Assembly: GCF_001513965.1 (NCBI RefSeq)
Contig: NZ_KQ948016.1
Location: 738,439 to 802,438, forward strand
Length of the DNA stretch: 64,000 nt
Origin: Streptomyces cellostaticus
GTDB taxonomy: Bacteria; Actinomycetota; Actinomycetes; Streptomycetales; Streptomycetaceae
Direction: 5' to 3'
Each line of letters begins with the position of its first letter. Position 1 is the stretch's first letter. The notes beneath the pieces are model-generated. The model had not been told where the DNA came from and did not search any database. It saw only the letters and a program-made list of their open reading frames with translations. Positions 25,994-33,822 of this stretch are shown here, in pieces. Position numbers and translations under genes: made by a program.

Positions 25994-26774
25994 CCCGCTC
26001 GTCGTCGTCCGCGGACTCCTCCTCCGTGCTCTCCTCGCCCAGCAGGTCACGGGCGAGGAGGGTGGCGCCCGCGACCGCGCCCGGCATCAGGAACACCGCG
26101 ACGAACGGGACCAGGAAGGCCAGCCCGAGGGGCGTGCCGAAGCCCCAGACCAGGGTCTTGCGGGAGCGGAGCAGCGCGAGACGGGCGCGGAGTTCGACGC
26201 CACGGCGCTGGAGGGCGACGGCGGTCAGTTCCTCGGTGAGGAAGAACCCGGTGACGAAGAAGCCGATCACCGGGACGGCCGTCTGGCCGACGAAGGGCAG
26301 CAAGCCCAGGGCGAAGAGCAGCACGCCCCACAGGCCGGCCCGGACCAGGATGCGCAGGCTGTCGCGGGCGGAGATGCACAGCTCGCGCCAGAGCGGCAGG
26401 CCGGACTGCGGTGCCGTGCCGTCGGGCGAGACGTCGGCGTCGACCTTCTCCGACAGGTTCTCGTAGAAGGGCTGACCGATCAGCAGGGTGACGGCCGTGA
26501 AGGTGAGCACGGCCAGCAGCAGGCCGAGGGCGAAGAGGACGGCCGTGAGGAAGCCGCGGAACAGGCCCTGCCAGGGGCTCGTCCAGTGGTCCGCGAACGG
26601 GGTCGCCCAGGAGACGGCGTCCTCGCCCCACACCCCGAGCGCGACCAGCGCCGCCGCGTACAGGACCAGCGCGATCAGGCCGGGCAACAGGCCGAAGCCG
26701 TACTGCCGGCCGTGCCGGCCCACCCACCGCTGGCCCTTCAGGAGGTAACGGAACCCCACCCCAAGATCGCGCAT
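25983..26774 (-). CDS. EI24 domain membrane protein (CysZ-like)
   Basis: 263 residues from ATG 26774. Helices at ~25-50 (FGLLPGLIALVLYAAALVALGVW), ~70-105, ~140-185 and ~210-245 with the conserved LLIGQPFYENLSEKVD and GFFLTEELTAVALQRRG blocks of the EI24/CysZ family. CysZ members are sulfate channels in proteobacteria; actinobacterial members are uncharacterised. Acidic C-terminal tail (EESTEEESADDDE). It lies 23 bases after the MarR gene on the same strand and probably forms an operon with it. Confidence 0.88.
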   Translation of the reverse strand: MRDLGVGFRYLLKGQRWVGRHGRQYGFGLLPGLIALVLYAAALVALGVWGEDAVSWATPFADHWTSPWQGLFRGFLTAVLFALGLLLAVLTFTAVTLLIGQPFYENLSEKVDADVSPDGTAPQSGLPLWRELCISARDSLRILVRAGLWGVLLFALGLLPFVGQTAVPVIGFFVTGFFLTEELTAVALQRRGVELRARLALLRSRKTLVWGFGTPLGLAFLVPFVAVFLMPGAVAGATLLARDLLGEESTEEESADDDERVTS

Positions 26775-26797
26775 GGCGGAGACTTTACCGGCCGGGC

Positions 26798-27235
26798 TCA
26801 GGCGTCCAGCATCCGCCGCAGCAGGTCCCTGAGGGCACCCCGCTCCTCGGCGGAGAGACCGGCCAGGGGTTCGCGGGCGAAGCGCAGGCCCTCGCGCAGA
26901 TCCCGGGCGACCCTGAGGCCCTCGTCGGTGGCGGCGGCCAGCTTCACCCGGCGGTCGGCGGGGTCGGGGCGGCGCTCGACCAGGCCGCGGGTCTCCAGGC
27001 GGTCCACGATCCCGGTCACGTTCGACGGCTCGCACTTGAGCTTCTGCGCCAGTTTGCGCATCGGCAACGGCTCCAGCGACAGCAGGCTGAGCAGGCGCGC
27101 CTGCGGGCCGGTCAGCGCGTGCTCGCCCGCCGCGAGCTCGTAGTCCGCGTAGAACCGGGCCACGACGTCACCGATCAGCTCGACCACCTCCATGGTCAGG
27201 GCGTCGGGTCGGCGGGTCTTCTCTGGGGTGGACAT
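26798..27235 (-). CDS. MarR family transcriptional regulator
   Basis: 145 residues from ATG 27235. Winged helix: LTGPQARLLSLLSLEPLPMRKLAQKLKCEPSNVTGIVDRLETRGLVERRPDPADRRVKLAAATDEG, with the family DPxDRR wing. One cysteine (Cys69) sits in the recognition helix, not at the N-terminal sensing position of OhrR, so it is not a typical peroxide sensor even though an ohr gene is nearby. Divergent from the CurA-type reductase, which it most likely controls. Confidence 0.92.
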   Translation of the reverse strand: MSTPEKTRRPDALTMEVVELIGDVVARFYADYELAAGEHALTGPQARLLSLLSLEPLPMRKLAQKLKCEPSNVTGIVDRLETRGLVERRPDPADRRVKLAAATDEGLRVARDLREGLRFAREPLAGLSAEERGALRDLLRRMLDA

Positions 27236-27255
27236 GTGCTCCAGGATACCGCGTT

Positions 27256-27287
27256 ACTTGACATCATGAAATATTCAGGAGCATGGT
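27256..27287 (+). promoter_or_regulatory. AT-rich marR-reductase promoter region
   Basis: A consensus TTGACA (27258-27263) is followed by the short palindrome TGAA-ATA-TTCA (27267-27277) and a weak CATGGT -10-like hexamer (27282-27287). The stretch is far more AT-rich than its surroundings, and the palindrome sits between the -35 and -10 of the reductase promoter, where a MarR repressor would block it. Confidence 0.45.
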
Positions 27288-27324
27288 TGTTTCAGGTACT
27301 GAAGTAAATCTGAAAGGCACTGTC

Positions 27325-28323
27325 ATGATCAACCGCGAATGGCACCTGCTCAGCCGCCCGGTCGGCTGGCCCAAGCCCGAGGACTTCGCCCTGGTCGAGG
27401 CACCCGTCCCGGCCATCGGCGAGGGCCAGGTGCTGGTGCGGAACAAGTACCTCTCCGTGGACCCGTACATGCGCGGCCGGATGAGTGACGCGAAGTCGTA
27501 CCTGCCCCCGTTCGAGCTGGGCAAGGTCATGCAGGGCGGCGCGGTCGGCGAGGTCGTCGAGTCCAACGCCGAGGGCATCGCGGTGGGCGACCACGTCCTG
27601 CACTTCTTCGGCTGGCGCGAGTACGCGGCCCTGGACGCCAAGAACGCCGTCAAGGTGGACCCCCAGGCCGCGCCGCTGTCGACGTACCTCGGCGTGCTCG
27701 GCATGACCGGCCTGACCGCCTACGCCGGCCTGCTGCGCACCGCCTCCTTCAAGGAGGGCGACGCGGTGTTCGTCTCCGGCGCGGCGGGTGCCGTGGGCAG
27801 CCAGGTCGGGCAGATCGCCAAGCTCAAGGGCGCCTCGCGGGTCATCGGCTCGGCCGGCTCCGACGAGAAGGTCAAGCTGCTGGTGGAGGAGTACGGCTTC
27901 GACGCCGCCTTCAACTACAGGAACGGCGACGTGAGCGAGCAGCTGCGCGAGGCCGCCCCCGACGGCATCGACGTCTACTTCGACAACGTCGGCGGGGATC
28001 ACCTGGAGGCGGCCATCGGCTCGCTCAACCAGGGTGGCCGGATCGCGGTCTGCGGCATGATCTCGGTCTACAACAACACCGAGCCCGCCCCCGGCCCGAG
28101 GAACCTCGCCCGGCTGATCATGACCCGCGGCCGCATGGAGGGCTTCCTGGTCGGCGACCACTACGACCTCCAGCCGCAGTTCGTCCAGGAGGTCGGCCCC
28201 TGGGTCGCCTCGGGCGCGCTGAAGTACCGCGAGACGGTCGTCGAGGGCATCGAGAGCAACCTGGAGGCGTTCCTCGGGGTCCTGCGCGGCGACAACACCG
28301 GGAAGATGATCGTCAAGCTGTAA
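27325..28323 (+). CDS. NADP-dependent oxidoreductase (CurA-like medium-chain reductase)
   Basis: 332 residues from ATG 27325, behind CTGAAAGG. Zinc-less medium-chain reductase: N-terminal EWHLLSRPVGWPKPEDFALVE and YLSVDPYMRGRM (CurA/leukotriene B4 dehydrogenase signature), Rossmann motif VFVSGAAGAVGSQVGQIAKLKGA (~150-173), and YFDNVGGDHLEAAI. Such enzymes reduce the C=C bond of alpha,beta-unsaturated carbonyls with NADPH and detoxify reactive aldehydes and quinones. A divergent MarR gene suggests induction by such compounds; ohr follows 98 bases downstream, hinting at a small stress cluster. Confidence 0.93.
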   Translation: MINREWHLLSRPVGWPKPEDFALVEAPVPAIGEGQVLVRNKYLSVDPYMRGRMSDAKSYLPPFELGKVMQGGAVGEVVESNAEGIAVGDHVLHFFGWREYAALDAKNAVKVDPQAAPLSTYLGVLGMTGLTAYAGLLRTASFKEGDAVFVSGAAGAVGSQVGQIAKLKGASRVIGSAGSDEKVKLLVEEYGFDAAFNYRNGDVSEQLREAAPDGIDVYFDNVGGDHLEAAIGSLNQGGRIAVCGMISVYNNTEPAPGPRNLARLIMTRGRMEGFLVGDHYDLQPQFVQEVGPWVASGALKYRETVVEGIESNLEAFLGVLRGDNTGKMIVKL

Positions 28324-28421
28324 GCCCTTCCCGGCCCTTTCCGGCATGCGGTAACTTCTTTCCGAAATCCGCCGTCGATCGTGGGCGCGAGTCACGGCGG
28401 ACCGAGGAGGAAGACAACCGC

Positions 28422-28841
28422 ATGCCGATCCAGCAGTCCGAGGTCCTGTACACCGCCGTGGCCACCGCCGAGAACGGCCGCGACGGCCGCGTCGCCACCG
28501 ACGACGGCAAGCTCGACGTCGTCGTGAACCCGCCCAAGGAGATGGGCGGCAGCGGCGCCGGCACCAACCCCGAGCAGCTGTTCGCCGCCGGGTACAGCGC
28601 CTGCTTCCAGGGCGCGCTCGGCGTCGTCGCCCGCCAGGAGGGTGCCGACGTCTCCGGCTCGACCGTCACCGCGAAGGTCGGGATCGGCCGGAACGAGGAG
28701 GGCTTCGGGATCATCGTGGAGATCTCCGCGGAGATCCCGAACGTCGATGCGTCCGCTGCGCGGGAGCTGATCGAGAAGGCTCACCAGGTGTGCCCCTACT
28801 CGAAGGCGACGCGTGGCAACATCACCGTGACGCTGGTCTGA
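28422..28841 (+). CDS. ohr: Organic hydroperoxide resistance protein
   Basis: 139 residues from ATG 28422, behind CCGAGGAGG. Ohr reduces organic hydroperoxides to alcohols with a pair of reactive cysteines; both are present, Cys61 in GYSACFQGAL and Cys124 in HQVCPYSKATRGN, as are the typical TNPEQLFAAGYSACF and the Ohr opening EVLYTAVATAENGRDG. Homodimeric, cytosolic, lipoamide-dependent in characterised members. No OhrR neighbour; the MarR at 26798 lacks the usual sensing cysteine. Confidence 0.96.
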   Translation: MPIQQSEVLYTAVATAENGRDGRVATDDGKLDVVVNPPKEMGGSGAGTNPEQLFAAGYSACFQGALGVVARQEGADVSGSTVTAKVGIGRNEEGFGIIVEISAEIPNVDASAARELIEKAHQVCPYSKATRGNITVTLV

Positions 28842-28862
28842 GATCCGTCGTTGCGTACATCG

Positions 28863-28895
28863 GCAGCCGCATCCTTGGACGTGGGGTGCGGCTGC
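28863..28895. terminator. Terminator between ohr and convergent serine hydrolase
   Basis: Nine-base perfect arms GCAGCCGCA and TGCGGCTGC extended by three further pairs (one G-U) around a nine-base loop, 22 bases after the ohr stop and 27 bases from the convergent gene's stop. Confidence 0.7.
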
Positions 28896-28921
28896 TGACA
28901 ATCGATACAGCCCCGCGCCCC
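28896..28921. repeat. Gene-end repeat related to 53279-53304
   Basis: Short stretch ending ACAGCCCCGCGCCCCT, identical over 16 bases to the end of the element at 53288-53303. Here it also sits directly after a stop codon (that of the minus-strand serine hydrolase at 28922). Part of a family of GC-rich gene-end elements seen four times in this window. Confidence 0.5.
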
Positions 28922-30082
28922 TCAGGGGATTGCCAGCGCCGCTCTGTGCACCGCCGCCGCGAGTCTGTTGTTCTCCGGTGCCGCACCCCCCGGGAAGGCG
29001 AACCGGCGTCGTGTGTAGCCGTAGGCGAGGCCGCTGTGGGGGTCGGCGAAGGCCTGGGAGCCGGCTGCGCCGCTGTGGCCGATCGTGCCGGCGCCCAGGA
29101 AGGGGTGCCAGGTGTCGGACGTGGCCTGGAAGCCGAGGCCGAACGCGTTGTGCGCGCGGGCGACCAGGTCGTACCCGACGGAGTGCAGCTGGCCGAACTC
29201 CGCGACCGTGTCCTCCTTCAGCAGCGGCGCCTTGCCGTCGACCTCGCTGATCATCGCCGCGTACATCCCGGCCAGCCCGCGCGCCGAGGCGACGCCGCCC
29301 ACCGAGGCCGGGCCCTTGGCGCGGATCGCGCGCTCGTTCGGCAGCCACTCCAGCCGGGTCGGCTCGGCCGCGTGCCGGTTGAAGGCGATGGACGTGAGTG
29401 TGTGCGGTCCGGACGGCTGCGCGGCCAGCAGCTCGTACTGCTCGGCCGTCGGCAGCATCGGCTGCGTACTGCGAAAGCGCGGCTCCCGGGAGGCCGGCAG
29501 GCCCAGGAAGAAGTCCAGGCCGTACGCGGTGCGGACCCGTTCCTCGTACAGCTCCTGGATCGTACGGCCCGTTGCGCGCCGGACGATCTCGCCGGTCAGC
29601 GCGCCGATCACCAGGGCGTGGCAGCCGAAGGCGGTGCCGGGGCGCCAGAACGGCCGCTGGTCGGCGAGGCGTTCGGCCAGTGCCCGGTCGTCGGCCAGTT
29701 CCGCCGGGCTGAAGCCGGCGTCGGTGCCGACCAGCCCGGCACGGTGCGCGAGCAGGTCGCGCAGGGTCAGCACGCCCTTGCCCTCGGCGGCGAACTCCGG
29801 CCAGTAGTAGGTGACTTTACGGTCCAGCTCCAGCGTGCCGTCCTGCACCAGCAGGGCCGCGACGAGGTGGGCGGCGCCCTTGGTGGACGAGAACACGCCG
29901 TACAGCGACTCCCCGTCGGCGCCCTCGCCCGCCCACAGGTCCACGACCTGCCGGCCATGGACGTAGGCGCACAACTGCCCCTCGTAGTCGCCCCGTTCCT
30001 CGGCGACGAAGGCGGCGAACTCCTCGCGCACCGCTTCGAAGCCCTCGCTGACCGTGCCGTGGACGGTGATCCCCTGCGTCAT
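28922..30082 (-). CDS. Serine hydrolase (beta-lactamase/EstB esterase family)
   Basis: 386 residues from ATG 30082. SxxK motif FSSTKGA (Ser65-Lys68), the LRDLLAHRAGL block, and C-terminal GTIGHSGAAGSQAFADP with the HxG triad element. No signal peptide, so an intracellular esterase rather than an antibiotic-degrading beta-lactamase. Related to EstB-type esterases such as those acting on short esters; the substrate is not predictable. It is the second SxxK hydrolase in the window (the other at 10777) but the two are not close relatives. Confidence 0.92.
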   Translation of the reverse strand: MTQGITVHGTVSEGFEAVREEFAAFVAEERGDYEGQLCAYVHGRQVVDLWAGEGADGESLYGVFSSTKGAAHLVAALLVQDGTLELDRKVTYYWPEFAAEGKGVLTLRDLLAHRAGLVGTDAGFSPAELADDRALAERLADQRPFWRPGTAFGCHALVIGALTGEIVRRATGRTIQELYEERVRTAYGLDFFLGLPASREPRFRSTQPMLPTAEQYELLAAQPSGPHTLTSIAFNRHAAEPTRLEWLPNERAIRAKGPASVGGVASARGLAGMYAAMISEVDGKAPLLKEDTVAEFGQLHSVGYDLVARAHNAFGLGFQATSDTWHPFLGAGTIGHSGAAGSQAFADPHSGLAYGYTRRRFAFPGGAAPENNRLAAAVHRAALAIP

Positions 30083-30337
30083 CCGCTCTCCTCAACCGAG
30101 CCGCTGCTCGCTGCTCCGTGCACAACGCCCCTTCCGCCGCCGGGCGTTCCCGAGATCGGTACGGCGAGGTGTGCCTGTTCGACTCAACCGCCTCACCGGC
30201 GGGTCGGTGTCACCGATACCCCGGGTGACGGAGGGCACGGGGTGGTACGGGGGCATGCGAGGGGCGGAGGCGCGCACGACCGGCTTCCAAGAGCCGTCGG
30301 CCGACCCGGAACGCCCCACAGCGATCCGGCACCACCC

Positions 30338-31339
30338 TTACGTGCACCACCACAGGAACTGTTTGCACGTCGTCGGCGACGGCTGCGGGGTCGGGTTCGA
30401 GGTCGTCGGCTGCGAGGTCGGGGTGGACGCCGGCCGGGAGGGCGCCGGAGCGGTGGGGGCCGGGGTGCCCACGCCCGAGCCGGTCGTGGCGGACTGCTCG
30501 GCCTTGTCGGTGTCCTTGGCGGACGGGGACTTGGAGTCCTTGTCCTTCGGGGACTTGGAGGCGGAGGCCGACGCGTCCGGGGAGGCTGAGGCGTTCGGGC
30601 CGGCCGCGGCGCCCGAGGTGTCGTCGAGGGGGGCGGCCGTCCGGTCCGGGGAGGCGGACGAGGTGCCGCCGTCCGCCGACGCGCCCCCGGACGCCGCCGG
30701 CTTGCCGCCGGAGAAGGGGGCGTCCGTGCCGAGTTCGGCGAGGCTGAGACCGCCCGCCGCCAGGACGAAGCCCGCGGTGATCAGCAGGGTGCGGCGCCGG
30801 CGGCGCCGGTGCGCGGCGGCCTTGCGGTCACGACGGCTGGCGTCGCCGGCCTCGGGGCCGTCGGTGGCCTCGTCCCTGCCGGGTGCGTGGCCGCGGCCGC
30901 GGGACTGGCGCCGGGCGGCCCGGCCGCCGGACTCGTCCGGACCCGCCTGGTCGTGCCGGTCGGCGGCCTCGTCGTCCGGGCCTGTGTGGTCGTCGCCGTC
31001 GGGATGACCGTCGTGGTCGTCGTAGTCGTCGTAGTCGTCCCGGTCGGGGTGGTGGTGCGGGTCCGCGCCGCCGCTCGCGAACTCGCCGGACGGCTCGGGG
31101 GCGTAATAGGCGGCGTGGTCGGGTACGTCTACGTGGCCGGCGTACGGCGCGCCCGAGGGGCCGGTGAAGGTTTCCTGACCGTACGGAGCGTTCGGACCGT
31201 ACGGAGCCGCCACCGCGCCCGCGTATCCGTGCGCGAGGGGTGCGTCCGCGCGCGCGGCGACAGACTGGGCCGGCGTGCCGCACCCCGGGCAGGCCAGGGC
31301 GCCGTTGAGGTGCCGTTGGCACGGGTGGCAGAAGTCCAT
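30338..31339 (-). CDS. SCO2400-like protein: zinc-ribbon, single TM, Ser/Pro-rich outer domain
   Basis: 333 residues from ATG 31339. The N-terminus is a four-cysteine zinc ribbon (MDFCHPCQRHLNGALACPGCGTPAQ), then a His/Asp/Tyr-rich disordered tract (DRDDYDDYDDHDGHPDGDD), a strongly basic patch RRDRKAAAHRRRRRR, one TM helix (TLLITAGFVLAAGGLSLAEL, ~184-203) and an extracytoplasmic Ala/Ser/Pro/Thr tail ending TTCKQFLWWCT. The plan suggests a cytoplasmic sensor or scaffold anchored through the membrane. I recall the name SCO2400 family for such Streptomyces proteins; no function is known. The low-complexity Asp tract is encoded by GTC/CGT-type trinucleotide repeats around 31000-31045. Confidence 0.8.
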   Translation of the reverse strand: MDFCHPCQRHLNGALACPGCGTPAQSVAARADAPLAHGYAGAVAAPYGPNAPYGQETFTGPSGAPYAGHVDVPDHAAYYAPEPSGEFASGGADPHHHPDRDDYDDYDDHDGHPDGDDHTGPDDEAADRHDQAGPDESGGRAARRQSRGRGHAPGRDEATDGPEAGDASRRDRKAAAHRRRRRRTLLITAGFVLAAGGLSLAELGTDAPFSGGKPAASGGASADGGTSSASPDRTAAPLDDTSGAAAGPNASASPDASASASKSPKDKDSKSPSAKDTDKAEQSATTGSGVGTPAPTAPAPSRPASTPTSQPTTSNPTPQPSPTTCKQFLWWCT

Positions 31340-31455
31340 GACGCCGGAAGACTAGATTCCCCGCCGGTCACGTTCCTAGGCGCCACTGTGAAGGTTTCGT
31401 GCGGGACCGAAAAGGTTCTCGAAAGTCTTGTCGAAACCGTTACCCGTTCGACCCA

Positions 31456-31485
31456 TTGACACCCCCACCGCCCCGTCCTTACTGT
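31456..31485 (+). promoter_or_regulatory. Promoter of the dehydratase operon
   Basis: Consensus -35 TTGACA (31456-31461), 18-base spacer and -10 TACTGT (31480-31485), 55 bases before the GTG at 31541. It is the best vegetative-type promoter in the window. An IclR-like site follows at 31507-31523, downstream of the likely start point, where a bound repressor would block elongation. Upstream lie further CGAAA repeats (31407-31437). Confidence 0.65.
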
Positions 31486-31506
31486 CACGCCAGCATTTCG
31501 AACGTG

Positions 31507-31523
31507 TGACGAAATCTCGAACA
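31507..31523 (-). promoter_or_regulatory. Candidate IclR operator at the dehydratase operon
   Basis: Read on the minus strand, TGTTCGAGATTTCGTCA. The first 13 bases are identical to a site in front of the IclR gene at 58656. Similar sequences occur at 33792-33809 and 53401-53417, all at carbohydrate genes. Confidence 0.6.
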
Positions 31524-31540
31524 GCTGAGGGGCAATTGCC

Positions 31541-32698
31541 GTGCGCATCACCGGAATCAGCACCCACGTGGTCGGCACGCCGTGGCGCAACCTGACCTAC
31601 GTCCAGGTGCACACCGACGAGGGCATCACGGGAGTCGGCGAGACCAGGATGCTCGGTCACACCGACGCGCTGATCGGCTATCTGCGGGAGGCCGAGGCCA
31701 ACCACATTCTCGGATCCGACCCGTTCGCTGTCGAGGACCTCGTACGCCGTATGAAGTACGGCGACTACGGCCGGGCCGGTGAGATCGTCATGTCCGGCAT
31801 CGCGGTCGTCGAGATGGCCTGCTGGGACATCAAGGGCAAGGCGCTCGGCGTCCCGGTGTGGCAGCTGCTGGGCGGCAAGGTCACCGACAAGGTCAAGGCG
31901 TACGCCAACGGGTGGTACACGACCGAGCGAACGCCCGAGGCGTATCACAAGGCCGCCCAGGGGGTGATGGAGCGCGGGTACAAGGCGCTCAAGATCGACC
32001 CCTTCGGCACCGGGCACTTCGAGCTGGACCACGAGCAGACCCTGTACGCCGTCTCCCTCATCGAGGCCGTGCGCGACGCCATCGGGCCGGACGCCGAGCT
32101 GATGCTGGAGATGCACGGCCGCTTCTCCCCCTCGACCGCCGTACGGCTCGCCCACGAGCTCGCGCCCTTCAAGCCCGCCTGGCTGGAGGAGCCGGTGCCG
32201 CCGGAGAACCTGAAGGCGCTGGAGAAGGTCGCCGCCAAGGTGGACATCCCGGTCGCCACCGGCGAGCGGATCCACGACCGGATCGAGTTCCGCGAGCTGT
32301 TCGAGAGCCAGGCCGCCGACATCCTCCAGCCCGACGTGGGCCACATCGGCGGCATCTGGGAGACCCGGAAGCTCGCCGCCACCGCCGAGACCCACTACAT
32401 GCTGGTCGCCCCGCACAACGTGGGCGGGTCCGTGCTCACCGCCGCCTCCCTCCAGGTCGGCTTCACCTCGCCGAACTTCAAGATCCTTGAGCACTTCAAC
32501 GACTTCGCGGACGCGGACATCAAGAAGGTGGTCAAGGGAGCGCCGGAGGTCGTGGACGGCTACTTCCACCTCTCCGACAAGCCTGGTCTCGGCGTCGAGT
32601 TCGACGCCGACGCGGCCGCCGAGTTCCCGCAGCAGCAGGCCCGCTTCGACCTGTGGGCCGACGGCTGGGAGCAGCGCAAGCCGAAGGGCACGAAGTGA
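31541..32698 (+). CDS. Enolase-superfamily sugar-acid dehydratase (galactonate/mannonate dehydratase-like)
   Basis: 385 residues from GTG 31541, behind GAGGGG. Mandelate racemase/muconate lactonizing fold: the N-terminal capping domain, then the barrel with LKIDPFGTG, metal ligands in LMLEMHGRF, AWLEEPVPPEN and VATGERI, and DILQPDVGHIGG and LVAPHNVGG near the active site. The DgoD-like pattern suggests dehydration of a sugar acid (aldonate) to a 2-keto-3-deoxy acid. The first metal ligand is Glu where DgoD has Asp. Translationally coupled to the dehydrogenase gene that follows (GTGA overlap). Together with the lactonase at 57008 it would form an oxidative sugar pathway. Confidence 0.9.
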   Translation: MRITGISTHVVGTPWRNLTYVQVHTDEGITGVGETRMLGHTDALIGYLREAEANHILGSDPFAVEDLVRRMKYGDYGRAGEIVMSGIAVVEMACWDIKGKALGVPVWQLLGGKVTDKVKAYANGWYTTERTPEAYHKAAQGVMERGYKALKIDPFGTGHFELDHEQTLYAVSLIEAVRDAIGPDAELMLEMHGRFSPSTAVRLAHELAPFKPAWLEEPVPPENLKALEKVAAKVDIPVATGERIHDRIEFRELFESQAADILQPDVGHIGGIWETRKLAATAETHYMLVAPHNVGGSVLTAASLQVGFTSPNFKILEHFNDFADADIKKVVKGAPEVVDGYFHLSDKPGLGVEFDADAAAEFPQQQARFDLWADGWEQRKPKGTK

Positions 32699-33708
32699 GT
32701 TCCCGGGGTTCGCAGGTTCTGATCGAGGCGCCCGGAGCGCACCGGGTCGAGGACCACACGCCCCGGGATCCCGGTCCCGGCGAGGCGCTGGTCGCCGTGC
32801 ACGCGGTGGGCATCTGCGGCAGCGACCGCGAGGTGTACCAGGGCAACCGGCCGGAAGGGTACGTCCGTTACCCGCTCACGCCCGGCCACGAGTGGTCGGG
32901 GACGGTCCGCGCCGTGGGTGCGGGCGTGCCCGCGGCGCTCGTCGGCCGCAAGGTGGTCGGCGAGGGCTTCCGCAACTGCCAGGTGTGCGACCGCTGCCAC
33001 GCGGGCGAGACCACGCTGTGCAGCGCGGGGTACGAGGAGACCGGCTTCACCCAGCCGGGCGCCATGGCTGCCACCCTCACCCTGCCCGCCCGGCTGCTGC
33101 ACCCGCTGCCGGACGGCGCCGACCTCACCGCCGCCGCTCTGCTGGAGCCGGCCGCCTGCATCGCGGCCGCCGCGCTGAAGGCGAAGGCCCAGCCGGGCGA
33201 GCGGGTCGCGGTGGTCGGTACGGGCACGCTCGGCATGTTCGCCGTGCAGTTCCTGAAGGCGATCTCGCCGGTGGAGCTGCTCGTCGTGGGCACGCGCAAC
33301 GACCGGGAGGCGCTCTCCCGGCAGTTCGGAGCGACCGACTTCCGGCTCAAGGGCCGGCAACTCCCGGACGACTTCGACGTCGTGATCGAGACCGCCGGGT
33401 CCGCGTCCGCCGCGCGCACCGCCGCCTCCCTGCTCAGGCGCGGCGGACGCCTGGTCCTGACCGGCCTCCCGGCCGCGGGCGCGGACGGGCTCGACCCGAC
33501 CGATCTCGTCGTACGGCAGCTGGAGGTGCACACGGTCTTCGGGGCACCGCCGGACGCCTGGGCGCACACCGTGCGGGTCTTCGGCGCCGGGCTGCTGGAC
33601 CCGCTGCCGCTGGTCACGCACGAGCTGCCGCTGACCGAGTTCCCGCAGGCCATCGAGCTGGTCGGGGCCGGTGATCCGAAGGTGGGCAAGGTGCTGCTCC
33701 GCCCCTAG
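32695..33708 (+). CDS. Zinc-binding alcohol/polyol dehydrogenase
   Basis: 337 residues from GTG 32695, overlapping the previous stop by four bases. Medium-chain dehydrogenase: catalytic zinc region [12 protein letters not shown] and PGHEWSG; structural zinc lobe [15 protein letters not shown] with four cysteines; Rossmann motif [16 protein letters not shown]. Sugar- or threonine-dehydrogenase-like. With the dehydratase it would oxidise a sugar, sugar alcohol or pathway intermediate using NAD(P). Exact substrate unknown. Confidence 0.9.
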   Translation: MSSRGSQVLIEAPGAHRVEDHTPRDPGPGEALVAVHAVGICGSDREVYQGNRPEGYVRYPLTPGHEWSGTVRAVGAGVPAALVGRKVVGEGFRNCQVCDRCHAGETTLCSAGYEETGFTQPGAMAATLTLPARLLHPLPDGADLTAAALLEPAACIAAAALKAKAQPGERVAVVGTGTLGMFAVQFLKAISPVELLVVGTRNDREALSRQFGATDFRLKGRQLPDDFDVVIETAGSASAARTAASLLRRGGRLVLTGLPAAGADGLDPTDLVVRQLEVHTVFGAPPDAWAHTVRVFGAGLLDPLPLVTHELPLTEFPQAIELVGAGDPKVGKVLLRP

Positions 33709-33710
33709 CC

Positions 33711-33755
33711 GTACGCCGGTCGGGGCGTGACCTGACGGCGCCCCGACCGGCGTAC
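33711..33755 (+). terminator. Perfect 17-bp terminator after the dehydrogenase
   Basis: Arms 33711-33727 and 33739-33755 pair over 17 bases without a mismatch, followed by a T-rich stretch (GGTCTTTTC), two bases past the dehydrogenase stop. It is the strongest intrinsic terminator in the window and divides the sugar module into two units. Confidence 0.85.
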
Positions 33756-33791
33756 CACCAAGGTCTTTTCGCTACCCAGAGCCGCGAACCT

Positions 33792-33809
33792 TGTCCGAAA
33801 TACCGAACA
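33792..33809 (+). promoter_or_regulatory. Candidate IclR operator before the ABC-transporter operon
   Basis: Palindrome TGTCCGAAATACCGAACA; its reverse TGTTCGGTATTTCGGACA shares TGTTCGnnATTTC with the sites at 31507 and 58656. It ends two bases before the ribosome site of the first gene, so binding would block transcription of the sugar-uptake operon. Confidence 0.6.
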
Positions 33810-33822
33810 CGAAGGACAGCTT

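Noticed and set aside
26798..28841. MarR protein as an OhrR regulator of ohr
   Set aside because: OhrR proteins sense peroxide with a cysteine near the N-terminus. Here the only cysteine is in the recognition helix, and the gene faces the CurA-type reductase, not ohr. Control of ohr through read-through is possible but not shown.
28922..30082. Antibiotic-resistance beta-lactamase
   Set aside because: SxxK is present, but there is no signal peptide and the sequence follows EstB-type esterases. No resistance role can be claimed.
30950..31100. Repetitive GTC/CGT tract as a CRISPR or satellite
   Set aside because: The repeats are in frame with the Asp/Tyr-rich tract of the SCO2400-like protein and have no spacer structure.
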